Below, one piece after another: positions 1 to 39,700 of a stretch of 64,000 nucleotides of DNA. Every line of letters starts with the position of its first letter. Positions within the stretch are counted from its first letter, which is position 1. The stretch covers positions 4,913,741 through 4,977,740 of the forward strand of contig CM049318.1 of NCBI GenBank assembly GCA_026874595.1, written 5' to 3'. Position numbers and translations under genes: made by a program. The notes under the pieces are model-generated. The model had not been told where the DNA came from and searched no databases. It saw nothing but the letters and a program-made list of their open reading frames with translations. Source of the stretch: Sipunculus nudus (taxonomy: Eukaryota > Annelida > Sipuncula > Golfingiida > Sipunculidae).

Positions 1-1
1 A

Positions 2-26673
<26,672 letters not shown>

Positions 26674-28081
26674 TGCTGCCCTGTGAAACACTGAGTAATC
26701 ACTCTGAAGCAGAGAGATTCAGTCATGGAAAGACAATGAGTATTCAGCTCAAAGCCAGAGTTGTGTGATGCATTTAAAGGTGATAGACAGATGCTGGGAT
26801 TTGTTTGTTTAAGCCTTTGTATGGAAGAATTCAGAGATAGCACTAAAGGAGAGTTTCATATGGAATCAATCATGTACATAGCTGACAAGAATTTTAAAAA
26901 TTCCACAGACACGTTTATTGATTCACCACAGTTATAGATGCTTGTCTTTATCATTTGAATTAGGGCTGGATTATGCAGTGTATATTGTGAATGTGTTCAT
27001 GACTTCACATTGTCTTTTGTGTCATGATCATTTTGCTGTGATGTTAGTAAAACTTCCCAGCAGCCAGAGAAGTTATCGTGTCACCATATCACAGTACCTG
27101 TTGGAACAACTAATCTCTCTCCTAAGGAGGCATAATCATTAGACACTGTTTGCAGGTTTAAAAGAAGGCTGGTTTTATATGTTGAGATGCCAGTAAATGA
27201 CAACCTGATAATTTATGTTGAAAGATCTGGAGCACTGTTAGAGCAAATTCAACTTCAATACTGGGGAGGAATTAACACTCATGAATATCGACCAAAAGCT
27301 TGTGACAATAGACTTTAAAATATAGCAAGTGGGAACTGAATTAATGAGGAACAAGTTATGAACATCTTTCAATTTTAGAAAGCTAAATTTTTCTTTACAC
27401 TGTATTTTTGGAAATACTGCAAATTATCATATTATTGAAATACCTGGAGAAAACCAGTTAAGTATGTTGTACTTGCAGTAACATGACAAAACACTGGGAA
27501 CAAATCATGCATATTCATGTAAATTGTGTGCCGATTTTTAAATGATTTTATATTTAAAATGGTAATTTGCTGCTGCTGCATGACATAAGGGCCTTTCATT
27601 AGTTCTACAGAATTTCACTTTTGTCCAAGTTGTCCGTACTGGGGATATGAAGTTTTGGGCAACAACTGCTTTTGCAATTAATTAGTAAAGCTGGTGGATT
27701 TTAAACAAGAAGACTGAGTTGCAGTCACATTTACATATTAAGAATGTACTAGTAGATGCTTTAAACAGTGTGACAGCTCATTGTTCAAAGGTGTTCCTAC
27801 CAGTATTCTATACTAAAAATAAAATATGATACAATTAATCTTATGTTGTTTTCACTCACCACAGTACACTAGAATAGAATATCTTGTTAAAAAAATAACC
27901 GCTTCATTGAACTTTGTTTATGCAAGTGAACCAGACCTAATTGATAATGTAAACCATCAGACCAATCATTATTCCTATAAATGTAAATACATGAAATTAG
28001 CTAAACATAAGGCACAATTAAATACTCTCAAAAAGCCTCACTTATACGCTCAAATAATCCTTGATTTTTGTACTCAATAAA
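26674..28081 (+). other. PRPF40A: Probable 3' UTR of PRPF40A
   Basis: AT-rich sequence after the stop with no supported ORF. AATAAA at 28076-28081 is the best poly(A) signal; another lies near 27820. The exact 3' end cannot be fixed without transcript data. Confidence 0.55.
28076..28081 (+). promoter_or_regulatory. Candidate poly(A) signal of PRPF40A
   Basis: Canonical AATAAA about 1.4 kb after the stop codon in AT-rich DNA, upstream of the 41-bp repeat array. Confidence 0.45.
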
Positions 28082-28451
28082 GAAGTCATGGTTTATGCAA
28101 ACCACTGGACCTGAACATGAGAGTTAACAATCCCAGATTTTTTAGTCTGTATTTTAACATTTATTTTAACATTGAGTCATGTTACTGACCAAGTCATTAC
28201 TTTAATATTCCTGTTTCACTCTGTATGTTATTTTGTAAGTGTCACTTTTGGTTACAATTAGCCAACCTCTCGCATTAGTATCAAACAGTTTGGTCCATTA
28301 AGACCACCACTGAGTGCACCTAAAGCATTCATTAACTTTGGTTAAAATAACTGACCTGTCTAATATGACAACCTGTGTAGAACACCACTTTTGACCAGTC
28401 CCACTTGTATCACAGGTTTCACTGTACATCCATCATTGCCTTTAACTTGTA

Positions 28452-28730
28452 CATACAGCAGTCATGATGTTAAGTATGGTAAATAAATGGCACATACAGC
28501 AGTCATGGTGCTAAGTATGGTAAATAAATGGCACAGCAGTCATGAGGCTAAGTATGGTAAATAAATGGCACATACAGCAGTCATGATGCTAAGTATGGTA
28601 AATAAATGGCACATACAGCATTCATGATGCAAAGTAAGGTTTATAAATGGCACATACAGCAGTGATGATGCTAGGTATGGTATATAGATGGCGTAGCAGT
28701 CATGATACCAAGTATGGTGTATAAATGGGC
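28452..28730 (+). repeat. 41-bp minisatellite carrying AATAAA
   Basis: Seven units of CATACAGCAGTCATGATGCT plus AAGTATGGTAAATAAATGGC, unit length 41 (one of 37). AATAAA falls at 28482, 28523, 28560 and 28601; the last three units are diverged. It lies between the convergent 3' ends of PRPF40A and SUGCT. Confidence 0.85.
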
Positions 28731-31065
28731 TATGGTATTTCATGACTTTTGCCCAAATGTTTTGGAGCATCACAAAGCTTATACAAAATGGCCGACTCTG
28801 TTACATAAAAACTGCCTCATAAATAAAGGGTATGGGGTATTTCATTTGATATAACCTTTTCCAACTAAGGTAAGAAGGCATTCTTAAAACCGATTCACTG
28901 ACTGCAGTGATGTCACTCTACCAAGCTGGACAATTTAAATAAAATTATATAAACATATATATATATATATATATAACAAAAATAGTTATTAAATATATGA
29001 GGATCATTTTATTGGAATCTTCATTAAATTCATCAGTTAGTAAATCAACACCATTTGCGAATTTAATGTAAATAGATCACAGTGTCCATTAACATAACAG
29101 AATACAAAATACATTAACAATATGGAATCTAAACATCTTTGTAAAAGGTACATGCGCATTGTACTAAAGTTTTCTTCAATAATAAAAGAAAATTTCTAGA
29201 AAGAAACAATAGTGTTTGCTCTTGTTAACAAAGAAAAGGCAAAATATATAACAGTAAAACATTGTATTTGTGATCTCGTACTAAAACTAACACTAGATGT
29301 ACTCCGTACCACGATTGCTATTTTGTAATTGGTATGCTCTGCACTCTGTAACATCATACATCATCAATTTTCACTTTTCTTCATAAACACTAGGATAAAT
29401 GTCACTTTGAATCAAAAGTTAATCTCATTATAAAATGTAAAAGTAAATTTACTATTGACTAAAATACTATATATTTACCTAATGTTTTAAAAGATATGTT
29501 ATACGAAAGCACTGAAGTGGCTGAACAGATGGCATGTTACATGTGTCACTTATCCTGTACGTTGCTTTAGTACTTGAGGTATGTGATAGTCAATCAACTA
29601 TGATGAATTTTTGAAAAACACAGAGTGCACTCTACAGTGCTGCCACTCTGTATAAATACAAGAATGAAAGTATCAAAATCATCTAATAAAGAAAAAGTGT
29701 AAAGTATGAAAAAAGGAAAAATTTATGCCAATATAAATTTGAAATAGTATCATATCTGATGATTATAAACAAACTTCAGGAATTAAGTCTGCAATTGAGA
29801 AAAGAAAGGTTTCATTGATTTGCACATTTCAGTAAATTTGTGTCCAATCAGTGTGCATGATGTAACTTCACAACAAGGATTAAACATTGGTTAAGGCCTC
29901 AGTGCTACAAGTCCCATGTCTGACCTCTGCCAAGGACTTACAGAAAAAAGGATGACGTCTTTATAAATCCTTATAAACTTGAAAGCAAAAAGGCTTGCAT
30001 ATCCTTTATCATTTCTGCACCTTCATTCAACAGACACTGAAGGAAATACCCTTAAAAAGATTTTCAATTGCGGTATTACCCACCTGTTTGAATCTGAAAA
30101 AATGATAAAATAGAATAAATGGAGTTTTTTTATGGAAATAAGTGTGATATATTAATACAATTACTAGCTGCAAACTGTGCTGGCAGTATGAATCTTCTGA
30201 ACGAGTATAAAACTTCTGAAAATGCCTTTCAAAATCTAGACCTATAAAAAAGAAATTGTTTGATTTGTTTGACAAATAACTTAACCATTTTCTTGTGAAA
30301 TATAGTTTTCGTAGTGTATGTCATAGGTTGCAATTAACCTAAAGGTGACAGATATATGCACAGTTTGTGTTTACCTATGTTTCATGATGAAACCTAATAT
30401 GCATGAAGTGTGATTATTTTTCTCTCATACTTCTTGCAAGATGTAGCAGGCAGTCAGGCAGCTCCTGGACAGAACCTTCAGTGGTGGAGTAAATGAATAC
30501 ATATTTCAGTTAAATGCAAGTTTTGTCCTCTGTTGTGATAATGGTACAATACAAAGTATTTAAACCTCTCAAATATCATATATAAATGACAGTTACTTAT
30601 TAACGTGACCCTATTTTTGCATCTTTCCTAACTGAAATTAACATAAGGTAGATAAACATTTGTACTGTTTCATTGTTCTTTAATATTATCACCAACAGAA
30701 TATATTAATATGCATTCATATCTATTGTGATGCATATAATGTTTAATCTGCCATTAATCCTCCTTGACCTAATAATATTATTTTAATAACACACATATAA
30801 GAGTGTGACCTTAATATCTGCATGTTATTTAAAATCTTATTACACCTTGTAATTCCTACTTACCCCCCCCCCCCAACAACATCACCTTTATAAAATACTT
30901 ATTACTTTAGGCTAAAATATATAAAATTACACAATTCTATTTTTATTATCATATGATATAACCTTTAGAAATGAATTACTTATAATTTCTATAAGTACTA
31001 AATACCTGAATATTGCAATTTTAATTATTACCAGATCTACATTACATGAGTATTACATACAAACA
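28731..31065. other. Convergent intergenic region and SUGCT 3' UTR
   Basis: AT-rich, with an (AT)n run near 28957-28975 and a C-run near 30865. No supported ORF; the part nearest 31065 is presumably SUGCT 3' UTR. Confidence 0.5.
30942..30947 (-). promoter_or_regulatory. Candidate poly(A) signal of SUGCT
   Basis: AATAAA on the minus strand about 120 bp after the SUGCT stop. Other AATAAA copies lie farther downstream, so the choice is tentative. Confidence 0.35.
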
Positions 31066-31214
31066 TCATGCTATAACACCAGATAACTGTAACTCATTGA
31101 TCCTAGCTTGGTCTATCCCCAACACGTCTCTCAGAACCTCCTCTGAATGTTGACCTAGTGTAGGCGGGGGGCACTGTAACACCACCTCACTCTCACTGTA
31201 CTCAACAGCAGGAC
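31066..31214 (-). CDS. SUGCT: SUGCT terminal coding exon with stop
   Basis: 149 nt: two bases complete a Gly codon, then 48 codons and TGA (31066-31068). The minus-strand acceptor is ATTTCCAG. PPPTLGQHSEEVLRDVLG matches the PPPLLGQH motif and C-terminal helix of SUGCT. Confidence 0.92.
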
Positions 31215-34200
31215 CTGGAAATACAGATGGCATAATTTTAATATTACAAAAGACAGAAATAATACATGGTTAGAAAGGTGCATAGTAAGCTAAGCTCTAT
31301 TCTATTCTCGGGGCCTGGACAGCTGAGTGGTAAAACGCTTGGCTCTCTCCGCTGGCGACCTGGGTTCGATCCCCGGCGTTGCTATGAGAGTGGGTTGTAG
31401 TTGCCCATCCAAGGCCGGTGGTTTTCTCCGGGTACTCCGGTTTCCTCCACCTCTGCAGACTACCGAACGCCATCACCGGAGCCATGGAGAGTGCCTCGAT
31501 TAGTTATTATAACTATTTGTACAATCCATGTAAAATAAATAAGTTTATATATATTATTAACCTTCAGCATTTCCAGCATTTTTTTTTCTATGGAAGGTGC
31601 TGTGTTCAACCAAGCATTTGGCACATATCATTTTCAGCTCAGTTGACAGTAAGTCATCTGATCTTTTGTGATTGTCCTTTGTCAGTTTTCCAGCCAGATG
31701 GCAGGCCAGCTGCACGTCCATCAACAAGACATGTTTTGAAACAGTTGGACCTAGGAATCCAGTTCTAAATACAGTTAGATGTCCCTAAGTCCTGCTACCA
31801 AACTGAAAACTGAGTCACTGGGACGTCACTCTTTCGAAATACATGTATAAAAGATAAACCTCTATTTTCCATTGAAAACCTACTGTTACACTGCAAGACT
31901 GCACACAATGAAAACCACTGGTGAAAGTTTTGGCATAACTATTTCTAAATATATTTGCTATATACATGCAAGAACTTAGGTCAGTATCCAATATATTGTT
32001 GAAGTTATGGACCTGGACATAATGCGCTTGGTAACAAATCAGAAAAAAATATATTAACATGATAATTATTAGAGCTAGAGAGCCTATTACAACAATTAAG
32101 CTATATTTAATATAGTTTTACTTGTATAATAGAAATATGATAAAAATTTTCTAATTTTTTAAAGTTATTAGCATCAATGTAAATTTATTACCTTAAATTT
32201 TGGACAACTTTACCCATGGCTCATTTATTTCTGGTAAGCACTATTGATTTAATATTTACATAAAACAAGGTTATAATCTTTTATAATCTGAAATTTGAAA
32301 GCAGTTGACAACTAGAATATCAGCAGAAGCTGACAAAAGCCCTTAGCCAAAAGAGCAGAGTTTATAGGTGGTGACAGTAACAAATACAAAATTTTGTTCT
32401 CACATGGACGTTTATCTGTACATGTCTCAGTTTTAAATTTAAACTGGAGAGGTATGTACCATGTTTCATAATAATCTACCAAATGCTTCCTGAGAAATAA
32501 GCTCCTAAGTTTTTTCTAAGCTCTTTGACCTTGAAAAGTAGGTTAAGGTCACCCATCTGTGAATGTGACCAAGATTTTGTAAATATGCCTCAGCACTGAA
32601 GAAATGTAGTTCCTGTGTTGAATAGCTTTGGAGATGTCCCGGTCACAAGGCTAAAGTTGAAAAATAAGTTGAAATAATCAGAAACTGTAGGTGATGCCTC
32701 CAAACTTGTGCAGCAGGCAGAGACCATCAGTCCCAATGATCACAATAAGTTTTGTGAAAATAGGTCAAAGTCACTCATATTTTAACTTGACTGAGATTTT
32801 GTTGATATACATCTTTACCGAAGAATTAAAATTCCTACAGTGAATCCTTTTAGAAATATCCCGCTCATAAGGAAACTAGTGGTCCATGGGCCATGACGTT
32901 CAGCTGAATTCAAGGAATGTTAAACAATAAGCAAAATGACTGCCAGAGTGCTAACAAGTGACCCATGGGTCATGACGCTCAGCTGACTGGGAAGAGATTC
33001 GCAAAAGGAAATTTTATCATCTGAATGGTAGTATATACCCATTCAACTGAAGCATCAAACAGATTAACCAACAGGTCAAGATTGTGTCTGTATTTATATA
33101 TCTCAAAAATAGAGAAAAAATGCGTAAACTTAAAAAAAAAATACAGGTGGCTCCACCAGTCTGCAGAAACTAATAAAACACTTAATGGTCATTATCCATG
33201 CAAAGAATCATGGTGATCTCTGCATTAGCTGTTCAGATACTTCAGCTTTTGTATCAAATTGTCCATTATTCTGAGGGATAGTTTGGAGTCCTATAGCTTG
33301 AAGGATATGGGAAACAGAGACCTAATTTCAGGTTTCCACAGACACTTTTCATGGGCCTCCTTGCATGACAAGAATGAAGATTCTAGGTCCAGTTGTTACA
33401 ATTGTGCCACGTTAACAGTTAAAGGTCTCAAAAATAGAGAAAAAAATTTCGAAAAATCGAATAAAATACAGGTGGCACCACCAGTCTGCAGAAACTGATG
33501 AAACACTCCATAATCAATATCCATGCAAAGAATCATGGTGATCTCTGCATTAGCTGTTCAGATACTTCAGCTTTTGTATCAAATTGTCCATTATTCTGAG
33601 GGATACTTCGGAGTCCTATAGCTTAAAGGATATGGGAAACAGAGACCTAATTTCAGGTTTCCACAGACACTTTTCATGGGCCTCCTTGCATGACAAGAAT
33701 GAAGATTCTAGGTCTAGTTGTTACAATTTGTGCCACGTTAACAGATGACAGCATCCTTAAAGGTCTCAAAAATAGAGAAAAAAATTTAGAAAAATTGAAT
33801 AAAATGCAGGTGGCACCACCAGTCTACAGAAACTGATGAAACACTCCATAATCAATATCCATGCAAAGAATCATGGTGATCTCTGCATTAGTTGTTCAGA
33901 TACTTCAGCTTTTGTATCAAATTGTCCATTATTTTGAGGGATACTTTGGAGTCCTATAGCTTGAAGGATATGGGAAACAGAGACCTAATTTCAGATTTCC
34001 ACAGACACTTTTCATGGGCCTCCTTGCATGACAAGAATGAAGATTCTAGGTCCAGTTGTTAAAATTTGTACCCTGTTGACAGATAACCACATCTTTAAAG
34101 GTCTCAAAAATAGAGAAAAAAAATTCGTAAAAATTTAAAAACAAGGGACCTATGGGTCACTGTGCTCAGCTGACGTTAACCTTGAAGGTAAAAATCTAAT

Positions 34201-36677
34201 AATATCAAACAGAGATAAAGTGTAAGAGGAAGAGGTAATAAAGGCCATGGTTGGTTTATATGATTGGTTTGTATTGATGAGCAAGAAATTGTTGCAAAAA
34301 ATATTTTGTGACCTGACCATGTGTTTCCTAATGTTGACACTAAAGCATGTGAGCAGTTTGTGAACAAATGATCTGTACTATTACCATGATCATTAGTTGG
34401 TAATAGATTAACTGTTGACATTTCAGTAGTTTACACATTTGTTCAATTGAATCTATTTTTTTGTATAATATATATTATTAAATATATATGTATATATTTT
34501 TTTATGAAATGTATACAGTTGAAATATAGCTAATTAACAACATAAAACAGGGCAAACAAAGCCTGATCTCAAATTCTGCTGAGGCTGGAAAATAATGAAC
34601 AAATGTTTGTATTAAATCCTCATTTTTTTATCACATCAATTATTTTCTAATTTAAGTTTATATTTCTATACATTTCCAATTTAACATATATATCTGAATA
34701 TAAAAGTTGATTCATAATTCTCAATTGCATCATCATAAATCTCAATCTTGTCAGATAACACCACATCATGCATACAAATGTTTATTTATTTTTTACCACA
34801 AAAATATATCTTTTAAATCTTCAAAATAATAAATATCTAAAAATAATAATTGATTTAGATTTCACAATTTTTAATTGTGTCTTTATTTATCCATAATGTG
34901 CTTCATATTTTATAAAAATTTAAGCATTCTGATGGGTTCAATTATATTTGTTAAAATCATTTAAAAGAAAATTGATTTCTTTAAAAATGCTACATTACAC
35001 AACATTGCATCTTCTGGATTACACCTTGAATTATTTTTTTAAGGAAAGTTTTTGCATATCGGAGTGGAAACAGCATTACAATTAAGGAGATACAGTGAAA
35101 ACAATAACAATTACTGCATAACACTTGGTGGGTTGGGTTTGCCCGGGGGGGGGGGGGGGGGGGATGGATGATTGGGGTGGTGATATGAGAATAACTGTAC
35201 ACCTGTCACAGCAGGGGATCTCCCCCAGTGACTGTAACAAATCAGAAACCCTGGCATAGCTGACTTCCAGTGACCTGGAGTGGGACCTTGCATCTGTAAT
35301 CAAAGCAAGTGACTACAGAAAAAAAATCAATTACTAGCTTAATTTTCAAGCTTTTATTTTCAAATTTCAGATTTAGACAAACTAAATATTTATGTTTACA
35401 TGATGTGAAAATTAAAATCAATGGTGCTTACAGGAAAAAAACGTGCCATGGTCAAAGTTGGGCAAAATTTAAGGTACTGATTTTTTTCATGCTAATAACT
35501 TAAAAAATTTACAAAATTCGGATCTAATTTTGGGTTAACAATTGAATCTTAATTAAACATAGTTATATACTTGAGAAAAATAGACTCTAGTGTCAAAATT
35601 GTTCATGTTAAGTGAGTTATTATTTTTCCTGATTTTTTACAAAGTCCATTATGTTTGGGCCCATAACTTAAAGAATTTATACTTTACAGACTTAATTTCT
35701 GGCATGTACATAGGAACTATATAGAGGAATATTTATGGTAAATATGAGGAAAAACCGATGAGTGGTTTTGATATTAGGCAGTCCTGAAGTGTGAAAATAG
35801 GATTTTAATAAAAAATTGAGGTTTTTCCTTAATTTCTCAAAGGAACAAAGTCGCAAAGACCCATTTTTCAGCTTGGTAGGAGATCTTGGGGACATCTAAC
35901 ATTATGCTGAATTTTGGATTCCTAGGTCTTACGGTTTCAAAACGTGCCACATCTATGGACGGACGGACAGATGAACGGCACGACGGACGGCACGACGGAC
36001 GGACGGATGACGGACAATGGACCACGACTATAGCTCAGATGACTTATAGTCAGCTGAGCTAAAAATTGAGGTGGCGCACCCAGTCTGCAGAAACTGATGG
36101 AACACCTCATGATCAATAAGTATGCCAAAAATCATGACCATCAGTGTTGTAGTTATTGAGATACTGCAGTTTTTGTATCAAATTTTTCATTATTCCTGGG
36201 GGTAATTGGGAGCCTGACAGCTCCATGGATATGGGTAACAGAGACCGTATTTCAGGTTTCCATGGAGACTTTTTATAGGTCTCTCACTGTGTCAAGAATA
36301 AAGATTCTAGGTCCAGTCTATACGATTTGTGCCCTGTTAACAGATGTTCACATTTTTAAAGATCTCAAAAATAAGAGAAAAAATATGTAAAAAAAATAAA
36401 AAAATACAGGCAGTGCCACCAGTCTGCAGGAACTGATGGAACATCTCATGATCAATATGTATGCCAAAAAACATAACCATCAATAATGTAGTTAATGAGA
36501 TACTGAAGTTTTTGTATGAAATTTTTGACTATTCTGGGGGGTACTTTCGGGCCCCATAGCTCGAAGGATATTGGTAACAGAGACCTAATTTCTGGTTTCC
36601 AAGGAGATTTTTCATCGACCTCTCAGAATTTTAAGTTACAAGATACTAGGTCCAGCGGTTAAGATTTGTACCTGGTT

Positions 36678-36711
<34 letters not shown>

Positions 36712-39700
36712 AAAGAGTGATCGCTATAGCTCAGCATGACTGAAAGTCAGCTGAGCTAAAAAATCATGAATTTTGTGAAGGGTCCTTGGAAATGTCTGGT
36801 TTATAAGGAAATTCGCCAAGAAGGATTGACATGTCAAATTTCAGACCAATATCTTGAACCACTTTCTAAGATATGAGCAATTTCCACCCAAAGCACATGT
36901 AGGCAAGCAGATGGCACCACCAGTCTTAGTACAAGATGGAGGAGTCCAAGATCTATGGGTATGCACCAATTCAGGCCAATACAGCAAATCACTCCTGAGA
37001 AAAAGGCATTTATTTATTCTAATTCTACAAAACCCCCCATTCCCCTCCCCGTGAATGGTGGTTTTGTTAGTAAACGGATGTGAGCTTTTCTGTATTAATG
37101 AGAATATTCTCTGTTAGTATTCACACACCAGAAGCTCCACTTAAAAAATTTTCCCTGAGTAGGCCTATCATCGCCCACTTCCGCCTCATTCTCGGTATCT
37201 AGGTCATGCCTCGCTTTGGTAGAGCTACATTATTCGAGGGCGAAGTAGGAAGTATCGGGGGAGGGACAGATGATTGTAATACAGAAAAGCTCACATCCAT
37301 TTACTAACAAAACCACCATTCACGGGGAGGGGAATGGGGGGTTTTATTACGTAAACATCGATGTGAGCGTTTTCTGTATTAATGAGAAGAAACAGATAAA
37401 CCATAGGGAGGGAGATACTGACCTGGAACGACGAGGATGAAGATAATACGGTCAGCAAGTAGTAGAAACCACAGCAGAAGACGACGTCTGCAGGCAGGTA
37501 GCGGGCCGAACGTGAGGAGACGTCGAGGAAGCCGTGCTGGAGACGTTGACGATAGAGCCTGCGGCAACCACGGGACCCATGGCATAAAGGCCGGAGTCTT
37601 GCAGGCGTACGTCCTTGAGGTAAAACTGAGTAAACGTGGAAGGGGACTTCCAGATACCCGTTTTGACCAGCGCGGCAGGAGACACGCCCGATAGGTGAGC
37701 GAAGGATGAGGCTATAGCCCTGACCTCATGAGCCGTGACATGGAAGGACTGTAGTTCAGCCGGACGTAAAGAGTCATGTGCGGCGATAATAGTAGCCTTT
37801 ATCCAGTTACTGATAGTAATAGGACTTATTTCTTTATCGGCTGCACCCAATTTTGAAGAAATAAAAAGTTTCTTACGGCCCCCCCGGAGATAGTATCTTA
37901 AGGCCCGGACGGGGCAATTCGTGGCGCCGAACCGGTACCGGCCGTTAGGCAGGGCAGGAACGTGCCATGAAATTGCGGGGTCATCGTAAGACTGCGATTT
38001 TCGATAAAAGTCCGGAGGAAAGTGAAAGACCGCGGATGAACCGTCAGCTGAAATTTGAGAAAATTTAGGATCAGCCATGAGAGCATGAAGCTCAGCAAGA
38101 CGGCCAGCAGTGGCAGCGCCAGGAGGAACGCCGTCTTACGTGACAGATGGAGCAGGTGCGCGGAGCGGAGCGGCTCATAAGGAGAGCCACGGAGGTGCCG
38201 GAGTACCACGTCAAGGCGCCAAGAAGGAACCACGTACCGCAGGCGGGTCGAACGAGCGCGGACCCCCTGGAGAAAATCGGAAACGACATGATGACGGAGA
38301 ACCCAATCCCTACAGAGGGGGCGAAGTACGGAAAGAAGAGCCGCCCGATAGCCGCGAATAGTGGGGAAGGATAAACGTTTATCCTGTAATAAATGCAGGA
38401 GGAAATCAAGGAGCGACTGGACCGGCGGATCCAGTGGATCTATATGACGCTCCCTGGCCCATCGAGAGAAGATGAGCCAGCGGGAGTCATACACACAGTC
38501 GGAAGATCGTTGACGGGGAGCTGCTGCAAGAGCCGCAACCGGCGTTGAAAACCCCTGATCTTTGAGTGATCGGACGACAGTAAGAACGCGCTCAGAGGGT
38601 ACGACCGAGCAGTGCGAGGACGGAGCGGCAGATCGACCGACAGCGGCAGGAGAATGGGCGGACAGACGAGAAACGAACGACATCGAGGAAACCACGGAGC
38701 AGCAGGATGAAACAGGACGATCAGGATGAGTTCCGTGAGAGGAGCCGCCGAGAGACGTAGGAGCAACCGCGGGATCAGGGCCGGCGCCGGGAACCCGTAC
38801 AAGAACCGGCCGGTCCAGGCGGACGGGGGCGAGTCTGGGAGAAGGACGCGAGGGCGACGTAGCCGTGGACCGGACGGAACGAGGGGCGGAGGGTTCGGGA
38901 AATCGAACAGGTCGAAATCCGGAGTCCCCCAAGCGCCGAAGAACCCCCGGAGAACCGGCGGAGGGAGAGAAACGGCTGTAAGTGTACCGAGGCGATCCCG
39001 GGAAAGGGCGTCGGGGAGGACGTTCACGGCGCCACGGACATGACGAGCCTGAAGTGTAATACCGAGAGGGATACACAGATCGAACAGGCGATAAGTTTCC
39101 CGCAGAAGCGAGGGTGACCGAGTGCCGCCCTGCCTGTTGATATAAGCAAGAACCGTCGTGTTGTCTGTCATGACTAGAACATGGCTGTCGAGGAAGCGTG
39201 GAGACCAGCATTCGAGCGCACGGCGGACCGCTCTGAGTTCCAGAACATTGATATGGAGCAGACGCTCCCGAGGAGACCAGAGGCCAGAAATACGAAGATC
39301 GGCCAGGTGGGCACCCCAGCCCAACTGAGACGCGTCGGTAAAGATCGTAAAGGTGACGGTCTGCGTGAACGGAATGCCGCGAAGGAGAAAAGACAGCCGG
39401 AGCTAGGGGTGGAGGGCCCGCCAGGCCTGGTGGGCAGGCAGAATCGCCGTACTCTGAGATGCCGAACCCAGGAGACGAACGGAGCGGAGGAGTGACTGTA
39501 CCAGGCGGAGGAATAGGCAGCCCATGGGGACGAACATGGCCGCCCAGTTGAGAGAACCGTGTAAGGAAGCCGCCAGATGGGAGCTGACACGACGAGCCGA
39601 CAGAAGGGAGCGGATCCGCCGCACAGATTGACTGCGAAGTCGAGCGGGAGAGATACACAACCTGCCCGAAAATCCAGGACCACGCCCAGAAACTGAATGG

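Noticed and set aside
31310-31382. Functional tRNA gene
   Set aside because: Pol III boxes are present but the cloverleaf is poor and a SINE core follows.
35198-35295. Exon-like minus-strand segment with acceptor TTGATTACAG and a GTGTAC donor
   Set aside because: One frame is open but matches nothing in SUGCT, and the two SUGCT exons already splice in phase without it.
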